DNA from: Planctomycetota bacterium
GTDB taxonomy: Bacteria; Planctomycetota; UBA1135; GCA-002686595
NCBI GenBank assembly: GCA_016714045.1
Contig: JADJNY010000005.1
Location: 1 to 64,000 of the forward strand
Length of the DNA: 64,000 bases
Direction: 5' to 3'
The translations under genes were made by a program, and so were the position numbers. This document shows, in pieces, positions 24,630-33,737 of the stretch (positions within the stretch are counted from its first letter, which is position 1; each line of letters opens with the position of its first letter). The notes below the pieces were generated by a model. The model saw nothing but the letters and a program-made list of their open reading frames with translations, searched no databases and was not told the origin of the DNA.

Positions 24630-27028
24630 CCGCGATCCCGACCCGTTCCGCCTCCGGGCTCCGACCGGCCGCCGCCTTCGTGATCGTGGGCAGCGTGCTG
24701 TGTCTTGTCGGCGCGCGCGCCGGCAAGATCGCGCTCGCCGACGACGGGACCCAGCCGCGCAATCTGACGCAGCTCCCGATGCCGCCGGTCACGTTCGACC
24801 TCGTCGACTCGAAGGGGACGCCGCTCGCGATCTCGGTAGACCGCCTGGAGCTCGTCATGTCGCCGAATGCGATGTGGCAGGCGCACACGCCCGCGCGCAT
24901 GGCCCAGTTGCTCGCCGAGCGCCTGGGCGCGCCGTACACGGCCGAATCGCTGCTCGCGCGGCTCCTGCCCGACCGCCGCGGCGGCGTCGTCCGCGTCCAG
25001 AAAGATCCGTTGCGGCTCGACGCCGCGTCCGCCGCGCGCGTCGCCGCGTGGATCGCGCACGGCTCGACCGATCCCGAGGCGTCCTCCGTCCGCGTCGACG
25101 GAATGTGGGTGCAGCCGACGCAAGTGCCGGGCGCCTACGAGCTCGTCTGGGACCCGCTGACCGCGCTCTCCGAGGAGGCGCGCGACGCCCACCGCGCGAA
25201 GAGCACGATCGACTGGAGCCGCCGCATCGCGGACGGCCTGATCGCCGCCGTCCACGGGGAAGCCGCCGCGGAGCGCACGGACACCGAGGACGAGCTCAAC
25301 GCCGAGCGCAAGCGGATCTGGGACGCGCTCCTGCCGACGCAGTTCAAGAGCGTCGTCAAGGAGGTCTCGCCGCAGGTCGCGATCGCGGTCTTCGAGCTCC
25401 TGAAGTCCGAGCGCGTCCAGAAGCACCAGATGGAGCTCGTGCGCAACAAGAAGCGCATGTACCCGGTGCAGGCCGGCGCGATCGAGGATCCGCCCGTAGA
25501 GATCCTCGGCCGCTGGGGCACGCTCGACCCGGAGAAGGCGCGCCGCGTCGCGCGCAAGGAGCTCTGCCTCCCCGACGACGAGGCGTGCACGCCCGCCCAG
25601 CTCGAGGCGCTGTCCGATCTCACGCGCGCCAAGGTCTACCAGCCCAGCCCGATGTCGGGCGTCGAGCTGCTCGCTCAGGGCGTGCTGCGCGACCCCGCCT
25701 GGCAGGAGCGCCTGGTCCAGCAGAGCGAGGAGTACCTGTTCCTCGCGAACCAGGTCCCGCGCCAGCCGGCCGCCCGCGTCTTCCAGTCCCTGACCCCCGC
25801 GAGCGAGACCCCGCGGGTCGTCACCTCGATCGATCTCGACCTCGCGCGCGTCGTGCGGCTCGAGCTCGAGCGCACCCTCGCCGACAACGACCCGGTGCTC
25901 GCCCAGGCGATCGTCCTGGAGGTCGCGACGGGCCGCGTGCTCGCCGTCGACGCCCTGGACAACTACGAGATGTCCGGGTTCCTCCCGACGATGCACACCT
26001 TCACGCCGGGCTCGACGATGAAGGCTGTCGTCATGACCGCCGCGCTCGACGCCGGCGTCGTGACGCCCGAGGAGCCGTTCCGCCCCTTCGGCGGCCACTA
26101 CAAGGTCGGGACGCGCGAGATCCACGAGGCCGAGGGACAGAAGAAGGAACAGCCCTGGGTTTCGGCCTCCGAGGGCCTCGCGTTCTCGCTGAACGGCGTC
26201 CTCGTCCAGATCGGCCTGCGCATCCCGGCCGACCGCCTGCGCCAGGACTTCCTCGAACTCGGGTACGCGCAGTACCCCGGCTCCGGCCTCGGCGGCGAGC
26301 GCTGCGGCATGATCCCGCAGCTCCCGTGGAAGCCCGCGTGGTCGCACGCCTCCGTCTGCTTCGGCCACGAGATGTTCGTCACGCTGTGGCAGCACGCCGC
26401 GTCGTTCGCGACGCTCGTGCGCGGCGGCGAGTACCTGCCGCTCCGCCTCGTCGATCGCGTGGAACAGAACGGCCGCGGATGGGAGCTCGCAAGTGCGTCT
26501 CCGCGTCGCGTGTTCTCACGAGAGGCTTGCGAACAGGTGCGCGAAATGATGATGCTCGGCGCTCGAGAGGGGACCGGCGCCAAGGTGAATTGCACAGACC
26601 TCGTGATGGGCACGAAGACGGGCACCGCACAGAAGGTGCCGGGTGAAGTGTGCCTGCACGTCGAAGCCCAGCACCACCTGGAACACGCCGGGTGCACGGG
26701 CTCGAAGGGGTGCCGCGAGAAGCTCCAGGGCCAGAAGGCCCACAAGGGGCCTTGCTACACCTCGTCGATGTGCGCCTGGGGGCGGCTCCCGGACAGCGAC
26801 CAGGAGCTCCTGGTGCTCGTCGTCGTCGACGAACCGCGCAAGGGCAAGAAGTTCGGCGCCGACGTCGCCGGACCGGCCGCGGTCGCCATCCTCAAGGAGG
26901 CGCTGGGCCACACCTCAGCCGGCGTGCGCGGCGAGCCGGTCGGACCCGAGGGCTTCCAGCCCTTCGTGGCGCCGGCGGCCGTCCTCTCCGACCAACCCTG
27001 GATGGAGGTGAGCGGTGCGCCTCGTTGA
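24626..27028 (+). CDS. ftsI: class B penicillin-binding protein (FtsI-like transpeptidase) with Cys-rich insert
   Basis: 800-residue peptidoglycan transpeptidase anchored by one N-terminal segment. Active-site motifs are all present: STMK with Ser463, SLN at 521-523 and KTGT at 664-667. Residues 25-400 form a long dimerisation/pedestal region. It is larger than usual (about 600) and has an insert near the KTG motif containing at least six cysteines (HAGCTGSKGC, GPCYTSSMCAW). These could form disulphides outside the membrane. GTG 24626 overlaps the upstream stop, and the 3' end overlaps murE by 14 bases. Position beside ftsW supports a septal role. Confidence 0.9.
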   Translation: MTAIPTRSASGLRPAAAFVIVGSVLCLVGARAGKIALADDGTQPRNLTQLPMPPVTFDLVDSKGTPLAISVDRLELVMSPNAMWQAHTPARMAQLLAERLGAPYTAESLLARLLPDRRGGVVRVQKDPLRLDAASAARVAAWIAHGSTDPEASSVRVDGMWVQPTQVPGAYELVWDPLTALSEEARDAHRAKSTIDWSRRIADGLIAAVHGEAAAERTDTEDELNAERKRIWDALLPTQFKSVVKEVSPQVAIAVFELLKSERVQKHQMELVRNKKRMYPVQAGAIEDPPVEILGRWGTLDPEKARRVARKELCLPDDEACTPAQLEALSDLTRAKVYQPSPMSGVELLAQGVLRDPAWQERLVQQSEEYLFLANQVPRQPAARVFQSLTPASETPRVVTSIDLDLARVVRLELERTLADNDPVLAQAIVLEVATGRVLAVDALDNYEMSGFLPTMHTFTPGSTMKAVVMTAALDAGVVTPEEPFRPFGGHYKVGTREIHEAEGQKKEQPWVSASEGLAFSLNGVLVQIGLRIPADRLRQDFLELGYAQYPGSGLGGERCGMIPQLPWKPAWSHASVCFGHEMFVTLWQHAASFATLVRGGEYLPLRLVDRVEQNGRGWELASASPRRVFSREACEQVREMMMLGAREGTGAKVNCTDLVMGTKTGTAQKVPGEVCLHVEAQHHLEHAGCTGSKGCREKLQGQKAHKGPCYTSSMCAWGRLPDSDQELLVLVVVDEPRKGKKFGADVAGPAAVAILKEALGHTSAGVRGEPVGPEGFQPFVAPAAVLSDQPWMEVSGAPR

Positions 27029-28556
27029 ACTCGTACAGCAGTTGGGGGGGTCCTTGCTGCCCGCAGCGGCGGGCAGCGGACCGGAGATCGCCGGCGTCCG
27101 CCTGGACAGCCGACGGGTGGCCGCCGGCGATCTTTTCTCCGCCCTCCCCGGGACCCGCGCCGACGGCGCGACCTTCGCGCGCGACGCGCTCGCGCGCGGC
27201 GCGGCCGCAATCCTGACGCCGCGCGCGCTCGAGCTCCCGACGACCGCCGTGCAGTGGGTCCACGCTGACGCGCGCGCCGTCGCCGGGCGCGCGGCCGCGG
27301 CCCTCTCAGGTCACCCCGGCGCCGCGCTCTTCGTCGTCGGTATCACCGGCACGAACGGCAAGACGACGACGGCCCATCTCACGGGCCAGATCCTCGAGCA
27401 CTGCGGGCGTCGCCCGGCCGTGCTCGGCACCGCGGGCAACCGCCTCGCGGACGGGCTCCCGATCCCGGCCACCCACACGACGCCGGATGCGTGCGCGCTG
27501 CAGGAGCTGCTCGTCCGTCACCGCGAGATGGGCGGCGACAGCGTCGCGATGGAGGTCAGCTCGCACGCGCTCGACCAGGACCGCACCGCGGGCCTCGAGT
27601 TCGACGTCGCGGCGTTCACGAACCTGACGCGCGACCACCTCGACTACCACGTCGACCTCGAGCGCTACGCCGAGGCGAAGGAACGGCTCTTCCGTCAGAT
27701 CAAGCGCGGCGGTGCCGCGGTCGTCAACGCCGACGACCCGGTGTCGGAGCGCATGGCCCGCGTCGCGAAGGAAAGCGGCGCGAGCGTCTACACGTACAGC
27801 GCGCGATTGCGTGGCGATCTGTGCGCGTCTCACGTCCAGACCGGACTCAGGGGAACCCAGCTCTTCCTCCATGGGATGGGGATCTCGAGGACTCGAGCTT
27901 GGTTGCCCCTGGCCGGTCGGTACAACGTCGAGAACGCACTCGCCGCCCTCGCGTCCGCGCTGCTGTCGGGCGCGAGCCCCTCCAAGGCATTGGAGGGGCT
28001 CGCAACCGTCCGGTCCGCGCCGGGCCGGCTCGAGCCCGTGCCCAACGACCACGGCATCGCCGTGCTCGTCGACTACGCGCACAGCGAGGCGGCGCTCGAG
28101 AACGTGCTGCGCGTCGTGCGCGCGAGCCTCGAGCGCGAACCCGCGCACGAGACGGTGCCGCAGGCCGCCCCCGTCGCCGGCGCGCGCGCCGCGGCGGCGA
28201 GCGCGGGCCGGCTGATCGTCGTGTTCGGCTGCGGCGGCGACCGCGACCGCGGCAAGCGCGGTCCCATGGGCCGCGTCGTGAACGAGCTCGCCGACGTCGC
28301 GATCGTCACGAGCGACAACCCGCGCAGCGAGGACCCCGAGCGGATCCTCGCGGAGATCACGGCCGGCATGCAGCCCGCGCTGGCCGAGCGTGTCGTGCTC
28401 CCCGACCGCCGCGACGCGATCGCGCGCGCGCTCGAGCTCGCCCGCCCCGGGGACGCCGTCCTCATCGCGGGCAAGGGGCACGAGACCACCCAGACCATCG
28501 GAACCAAGGTGTACGAGTTCGACGACCGCAAGGTCGCTGCCGAGTGCCTGCGATGA
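27015..28556 (+). CDS. murE: UDP-MurNAc-tripeptide synthetase MurE (meso-DAP type predicted)
   Basis: 513-residue Mur ligase adding the third amino acid to UDP-MurNAc-L-Ala-D-Glu in the cytoplasm. The P-loop GTNGKTTTAHL, the block EVSSHALDQDR and TNLTRDHLDYH are canonical. The DNPR motif (SDNPRSEDP) is the known marker for meso-diaminopimelate, so DAP-type peptidoglycan is predicted. GTG 27015 overlaps the end of ftsI. An Ala-rich stretch around residues 380-395 is a small insertion. The stop overlaps the murF start (ATGA). Confidence 0.96.
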   Translation: MRLVELVQQLGGSLLPAAAGSGPEIAGVRLDSRRVAAGDLFSALPGTRADGATFARDALARGAAAILTPRALELPTTAVQWVHADARAVAGRAAAALSGHPGAALFVVGITGTNGKTTTAHLTGQILEHCGRRPAVLGTAGNRLADGLPIPATHTTPDACALQELLVRHREMGGDSVAMEVSSHALDQDRTAGLEFDVAAFTNLTRDHLDYHVDLERYAEAKERLFRQIKRGGAAVVNADDPVSERMARVAKESGASVYTYSARLRGDLCASHVQTGLRGTQLFLHGMGISRTRAWLPLAGRYNVENALAALASALLSGASPSKALEGLATVRSAPGRLEPVPNDHGIAVLVDYAHSEAALENVLRVVRASLEREPAHETVPQAAPVAGARAAAASAGRLIVVFGCGGDRDRGKRGPMGRVVNELADVAIVTSDNPRSEDPERILAEITAGMQPALAERVVLPDRRDAIARALELARPGDAVLIAGKGHETTQTIGTKVYEFDDRKVAAECLR

Positions 28557-29966
28557 TTCGCTACCCCATCTCCGACGTGCTCGCCGCCACCGGCGCGCGC
28601 CTCCTCCAAGGCGAAGCGCACCGCGAACTCGCGGGCGTCAGCACGGACACGCGCACGCTGGCGCCCGGACAATTCTTCATCGCGCTCTCGGGCCCGAACT
28701 TCGACGGCAACCGCTTCGCCAGCGCTGCCGCCGAGCGGGGTGCCGCGGGGCTGTTGCTCGCGGGCGAGGACGGCGCACCCCCGTCCCTGCCGCGCGACCT
28801 GCCGCGCGACACTCCCGTCCTCATCCACCCGTCGCCGCGCGCCGCGCTCGCGCAGCTCGCCGAGTGGCACCGCCGCCAGCTGACCGCGCCCGTCATCGGG
28901 ATCACGGGCAGCTGCGGCAAGACGACGACGAAGAACATCCTCGTTGAGCTCCTGAAGGAGCGCGCGCGCGTCGTCGGCTCGCCGAACTCGTTCAACAACG
29001 ACATCGGCGTGCCGCACACGCTCTTCCTCGCCGATCCCTCGACGCAGGCCGTCGTCGTCGAGATGGGCACGAACCACCCGGGCGAGATCGCGGCCCTGTG
29101 CCGCACCGCGCGGCCGAACGCGGGCATCATCACGTGCGTGGGTGCCTCCCACCTCGAGGGCCTGCACTCGATCGAAGGCGTCGCGCGGGAGAAGAGCGCG
29201 CTCGCCGCGTCGCTCCCCGCGGACGGGCTCTGCGTACTCAACGCGGACTGCCGCTGGACGCCGTACATGAAGAGCATCACCGCCGCGCGCGTGATCACCT
29301 TCAGCGTCGATGGCGACGGCGACCTGGACGCGAAGAAGGTCTGGTTCCACTCGGGCGGGACGACGTTCCAGCTCGAGGGCCGAGAGATCACCTCGCCGCT
29401 GCTCGGCCTGCACAACGTGCAGAACCTGGTCGCGGCGATCGCGTGCTGCCGCGGACTCGGTCTCGTGCTCGACGACGTGCTGCCCGCGATCTCGCGCCTG
29501 AAGCCGCCGCAGCGCCGCCTCGAACGGCGCGAAGTGCGCGGGCTGACGCTGATCGACGACAGCTACAACGCCAACCCCGAATCGGCGCGCGTCGGTGCGG
29601 GTGCTCGCGGGCATGCACGGACACGCGCGTCGCGTCCTCGTGCTCGGCGACATGGCGGAGCTCGGCTCGCTCGCCGCGGAGCTCCACTTCGAGATCGGTC
29701 GCGAAGCCGCGCAGAGCGGCATCGACCACCTCGTGCTCGTCGGCGAGCTCGTCAAGGCCACCGCCGCGGGTGCGATGGAGGGCGGCCTCGCCGAGGACCG
29801 CATCACCGTCTATCCCGACGTCGACGCCGCGATCCGCGGCCTGCCGGAGAAGCTCGCGAAGGGCGACTGCGTGCTCGTCAAGGGCAGCCGGCGCACGGGC
29901 CTCGACCGCTTCATCACCGCCTACGTGCAGGACGCAGCGCTCGCGGAGCGGGAGTTCGCGGCCTGA
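28553..29966 (+). CDS. murF: UDP-MurNAc-pentapeptide synthase MurF, frameshifted near 29587
   Basis: Adds D-Ala-D-Ala to UDP-MurNAc-tripeptide. The first 346 codons are normal: STDTRTLAPGQFFIALSGP, GITGSCGKTTTKN, NSFNNDIGVPHT, EMGTNHPGEI and DDSYNANPESA. The frame is then lost at 29585-29595, in a GCGCGCG stretch. The conserved end (RVLAGMHGHARRVLVLGDMA through FITAYVQDAALAERE) is in the next frame and stops at 29966. Restoring a missing GC dinucleotide gives NPESARASVRVLAGM, which fits the family. Probably a sequencing error in an essential gene. The stop overlaps the mraY ATG by one base. Confidence 0.92.
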
Positions 29967-31114
29967 TGTTCCCCGCGCTGTTCGACGACCTCTTCGGCAT
30001 CCCGCTCTTCGGCTACATCTCCTTCCGCATGGCGATGGCGGCGCTCACCGCGTTCGCGTTCGCGCTGTGGTGGGGCGGCCCCGTCATCCGCTGGCTGCGC
30101 AGGCACAAGGTCGGCGAAGACGTCACGAAGACGGACCAGAAGGAGCTCGCCGACCTCTCCGAGAAGATGGGCAAGAAGAACACGCCCACGATGGGCGGGA
30201 GCTTCCTCGTCGGCTCGCTGATCGCCTCCGTGCTCCTGTGGGGCCGGCTCGACAACCTGCACGTCGTGCTCGCGGTGCTCGTGACCGCCGGGTTCGCCGC
30301 GGTGGGGTTCGTCGACGACTACAAGAAGCTCACGATCCCGAAGTGCAAGGGCCTCACGCCTCGCGCAAAGATGATCGGTCTCACGGTCGTCTGCGTGTCC
30401 GCGCTGCTCGCGTTCGCGTACTACGCGCACTCGACGGGGCGCACGACGCTCTTCACGCTCTACCCGCCGTTCCTGAAGGACCAGGAGCTGTCGTTCGCAG
30501 CGTACGGGATGATCGGCATCGCGCTGTTCATCGTCTTCCAGTGGTTCGTGGTCGTCGGCACGTCGAACGCGTGCAACATCACGGACGGGATGGACGGGCT
30601 CGCCGCGGGCTGCATGATCATCTCGGGCCTCGCGCTCTCGATCTTCTGCTACATCACCGGCCGGCCGGACTGGACCGCGTACCTGAGCCTGCCGCACGTC
30701 AGCGCGGCATCGGAGATGGCGGTCGTGGGCGGCGCGCTGTGCGGCGCGTGCCTCGGCTTCCTCTGGTACAACGCGTTCCCCGCGAAGGTGTTCATGGGGG
30801 ACTCGGGCTCGCTGCCGCTCGGCGGCCTGCTCGCGTGGATGGCGCTCGTCGCGAAGCAGGAGCTCGTGCTCCCGCTGATCGGGCTCGTGTTCTTCCTCGA
30901 GCTCGGCTCGAGCGCGCTCCAGACGCGCTACTTCAAGGCGACCGGCGGCAAGCGCCTCTTCACCTGCGCTCCCATCCACCACGGCCTGCAGCTCAAGGGC
31001 GGCATCTTCGCGCCCGCGGCCGCGCCAAAGCACGAAGTCACCGTCGTCGTCCGCGCGTGGATCGTCGCGGCCGTCGGCGCCCTCGCGGCCCTCGCTCTCC
31101 TGAAGGTGCGCTGA
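29966..31114 (+). CDS. mraY: phospho-MurNAc-pentapeptide transferase MraY
   Basis: 382-residue polytopic enzyme forming lipid I from undecaprenyl phosphate. Diagnostic blocks are KKNTPTMGGSF, GFVDDYKKL (catalytic Asp pair), NITDGMDGLAAG, FMGDSGSLPLGG and a C-terminal APIHHGLQLKGG His cluster. About ten membrane spans can be read. The start codon is embedded in the murF stop (TGATG), and ftsW begins one base after its stop, so it is tightly coupled to both. Confidence 0.97.
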   Translation: MFPALFDDLFGIPLFGYISFRMAMAALTAFAFALWWGGPVIRWLRRHKVGEDVTKTDQKELADLSEKMGKKNTPTMGGSFLVGSLIASVLLWGRLDNLHVVLAVLVTAGFAAVGFVDDYKKLTIPKCKGLTPRAKMIGLTVVCVSALLAFAYYAHSTGRTTLFTLYPPFLKDQELSFAAYGMIGIALFIVFQWFVVVGTSNACNITDGMDGLAAGCMIISGLALSIFCYITGRPDWTAYLSLPHVSAASEMAVVGGALCGACLGFLWYNAFPAKVFMGDSGSLPLGGLLAWMALVAKQELVLPLIGLVFFLELGSSALQTRYFKATGGKRLFTCAPIHHGLQLKGGIFAPAAAPKHEVTVVVRAWIVAAVGALAALALLKVR

Positions 31115-31115
31115 G

Positions 31116-32321
31116 ATGTCCCGCTTCGCCCGCCCGCCGCTCGTGACCGAAGGCGCCGCGCTCCCGCGCGAGCGTCAGCTCTCGCTCTTCGAGCGCCTCG
31201 GCAACGCCGCGCGCGCGATCGAGACCGAGGACCCGGCGCCGCTCGCGCAGCGGCTCTTCTTCGTGGTCCTCGCGCTGATCGGCCTCGGCCTCGTGATGCA
31301 GATCAACCACGCCGCGACGACGCAGGAGCCGGACGTGTTCTGGGGCCAGCTCGTCGGGCAGATGGGCTTCCGCATCGCGGCCGTCGGCGCCCTGCTCGTC
31401 GGCTACAAGCTCGGACCGCAGGGGCTGCGCCGGTTCATCCCGGCGATGACCGTGCTGTCGTTCGTCGCGCTGCTGCTCGTGTTCGTCCCCGGCTTCGCCG
31501 CGTCGAGGAACGGCGCGCACCGGTGGCTCGAGGTGCCGTTCGTCGGCCTCTCCTTCCAGCCCTCCGAGCTCGCGCGCATCGTGCTGATCCTGTGGGTCGC
31601 CGACCGGTGCATCCGCCTCGGTCCCGACGTGCTCGACATGCGCCGCGGCGTGCTCCCGATGCTCGCGGTCGGGTTCCTCTTCTTCTTCACGATCCTCGTC
31701 GAGACCGACCTCGGCGGTTCGCTGCTCTTCCTCGTCTGCTTCGTGTCCACGCTGTGGATGGGCGGAGCGGACCTGATGAAGGTCGCCGGACCGGTCGTCG
31801 GCATCGGCGGCACCGCGGTGCTGCTCGTCGTCACCTGCGTCGGCTACATCCGCCACCGGATGATGATGTGGTTCGGCTCTGCGACGAACCACCAGGTCGA
31901 GCGCTCGGCCGACGCGATCGCGAGCGGCGACTTCTTCGGCGTGGGGCTCGGCCAGGGCCTCTACCGCAACGCGCGCGTGCCGTACCTCGACACGGACTAC
32001 GTCTTCGCCCTCGTGGGCGAGGAGCTCGGCCTCTTCGGCATGCTCGTGCTGCTCGGCCTCTTCCTCGCGTTCACGTGGACGGCGCTGCGCTTCGTGCTTT
32101 CGATCAAGGACCGCTACGCCGCGCTCTGCGCGTTCGGCCTGCTGCTGTCGGTTTGCGTGCAAGCCATGGTGCACATGCAGGTCGTCACGCGCCTCGCGCC
32201 GCCCAAGGGCATGCCGCTGCCCTTCATCTCGCACGGAGGGACGGCGCTCGTCGTCTCCTCGCTCGCCGTCGGCCTCGCCCTCGGCGCTTCACGTTCCAAG
32301 CCCGACCCGCTTCCGCGCTGA
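31116..32321 (+). CDS. ftsW: SEDS-family peptidoglycan glycosyltransferase FtsW
   Basis: 401-residue membrane enzyme polymerising lipid II, normally as a complex with a class B PBP such as the FtsI encoded upstream. SEDS signatures are present: NGAHRWLEVPFVGLSFQPSE, TDLGGSLLFL, YLDTDYVFALVGEELG and PPKGMPLPFISHGGTALV. Ten spans are predicted, with an N-terminal cytoplasmic tail of about 45 residues. It starts one base after the mraY stop. FtsW rather than RodA is inferred from the cluster. Confidence 0.95.
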   Translation: MSRFARPPLVTEGAALPRERQLSLFERLGNAARAIETEDPAPLAQRLFFVVLALIGLGLVMQINHAATTQEPDVFWGQLVGQMGFRIAAVGALLVGYKLGPQGLRRFIPAMTVLSFVALLLVFVPGFAASRNGAHRWLEVPFVGLSFQPSELARIVLILWVADRCIRLGPDVLDMRRGVLPMLAVGFLFFFTILVETDLGGSLLFLVCFVSTLWMGGADLMKVAGPVVGIGGTAVLLVVTCVGYIRHRMMMWFGSATNHQVERSADAIASGDFFGVGLGQGLYRNARVPYLDTDYVFALVGEELGLFGMLVLLGLFLAFTWTALRFVLSIKDRYAALCAFGLLLSVCVQAMVHMQVVTRLAPPKGMPLPFISHGGTALVVSSLAVGLALGASRSKPDPLPR

Positions 32322-32493
32322 AGCCCCCGGGTTCGCTCTTTCCACTCCAAAGGACGCCATCGCGCGCGAGCCGCGCGGCCCAGTCCACACGACGCGCGCG
32401 CCGCGTCCCATCCCAACGAACACCACCAACGTCCCGTGCTCCGCATCGACCCGCGGCGCACCCGAGAACCGTCCGACATCCCCTGGTACTGCC

Positions 32494-33450
32494 ATGCAAC
32501 AGATCGAACGCTACGGCGTGATCGCCCTCGTCTTCCTGCTCGTCACCATCGTCGCCGTCTCCTTCTGGGGGGACAGCAAGTCGCCTGGCTTCTGGTCGCG
32601 TCTCACCGGCAAGAACAAGAAGACGGACGAGGTCGCGAAGGTCGAACCGCCCGCCGTCACCTCGGAGCAGGCGATCGCCGGCGGCGCGCCGCTCAGCCCG
32701 ACGCCCGAGGGCGCGTTCGCGCCCGCGACGCAGTTCGGGACCGAGCCGCAGCCGATCGGTGGCACGCTGCCCGGCACGCAGGTGCCGCCGCCCGTGGTCC
32801 AGGACCCCGCGCTCGCCGGCGGCCAGCCGCTCGCGAACGGCGCGCCCGGTACCCAGCCGCTCGGCAACGTTGCGCCGCTCGGCATGACGCCGCCCGCGCC
32901 GGTCGAGCCCGCGCCCGCTCCCGCCGCCCGCGAGTACACCGTGCAAAAGGGCGACAGCCTCGCGCTGATCGCGCGTCGCACGCTCGGCAGCGAACAGCGT
33001 TGGAGCGAGATCCAGGCGCTCAACCCTGGCGTGACGCCGAAGTCGCTCAAGATCGGCATGAAGCTCGCGCTGCCCGAGGGCGCGACGGTCTCCGCGCAGC
33101 CGAAGACGGCGGCCGTCGAATCCGCTCCGCGCAGCGCGCCGAAGACCTCGGCCTCCAAGTCGGCGCCCAAGGTCGCGACGAAGGAAACCCCCGCGCCGAA
33201 GAAGACGGACGCGAAGGGCGCAGCGCGCTACACGATTCAGCGCGGCGACACGCTGAGCGCGATCGCCGAGAAGAAGCTCGGCAACAAGGCGCGCGTGAAG
33301 GACATCCTCGCGCTGAACCCGGGCCTCGACCCGAAGAAGCTCGTCGTCGGCAAGAGCATCGCTCTGCCCGCCGGCGGCGGCGAGAAGGCCCCGCTCGTCG
33401 CGACCGCAGCGACCCACTCCACGAACTCCGAGCGTCCCCGCGTGCGATGA
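32494..33450 (+). CDS. membrane-anchored protein with two LysM domains
   Basis: 318 residues. One N-terminal span (YGVIALVFLLVTIVAVSFW, residues 7-25) is followed by a long Pro/Ala/Gly linker and two LysM domains, about 147-192 (YTVQKGDSLALIARRTLG) and 246-292 (YTIQRGDTLSAIAEKKLG). LysM binds N-acetylglucosamine in peptidoglycan, so this protein should tether the inner membrane to the wall. A Lys/Ala/Ser-rich spacer separates the two domains. It sits where ftsQ or murD often lies. Its stop overlaps the next start (ATGA). Confidence 0.88.
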   Translation: MQQIERYGVIALVFLLVTIVAVSFWGDSKSPGFWSRLTGKNKKTDEVAKVEPPAVTSEQAIAGGAPLSPTPEGAFAPATQFGTEPQPIGGTLPGTQVPPPVVQDPALAGGQPLANGAPGTQPLGNVAPLGMTPPAPVEPAPAPAAREYTVQKGDSLALIARRTLGSEQRWSEIQALNPGVTPKSLKIGMKLALPEGATVSAQPKTAAVESAPRSAPKTSASKSAPKVATKETPAPKKTDAKGAARYTIQRGDTLSAIAEKKLGNKARVKDILALNPGLDPKKLVVGKSIALPAGGGEKAPLVATAATHSTNSERPRVR

Positions 33451-33737
33451 ACTCCACGCTGCGCTGGAACCTGCTCCTCGGGTGCGTCGTCCTGGCGGTG
33501 ATCCAACTGCCGAACGACGCCGAGGTGCTGGCCCACGACCTCCAAGGTCCCTACTGCGCCTCCGCTTCGGCGGGAGCGTGCACGACGAGCGGTCCCTCCG
33601 ACGACGCGGAGTCCGCGACCTGGCAGACAGCGATGAACGAGTTCGATCCGGCGCACATCGGCGCCGACAGCGAGGCTCTCCTTGAGGACGTCGACACGAG
33701 CGACCGGGGCGATGGCCACGGTGGCGACGACCACTGA
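33447..33737 (+). CDS. small exported or anchored protein, unknown
   Basis: 96 residues, coupled by ATGA to the LysM gene and overlapping the start of murG by 26 bases. The N-terminus (LRWNLLLGCVVLAVIQLP) is a signal or anchor. The rest is acidic with two cysteines close together (YCASASAGAC) and an Asp/His/Gly tail (DRGDGHGGDDH) that might bind metal. No family recognised. The overlaps on both sides and sensible codon use argue that it is real. Confidence 0.6.
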   Translation: MNSTLRWNLLLGCVVLAVIQLPNDAEVLAHDLQGPYCASASAGACTTSGPSDDAESATWQTAMNEFDPAHIGADSEALLEDVDTSDRGDGHGGDDH

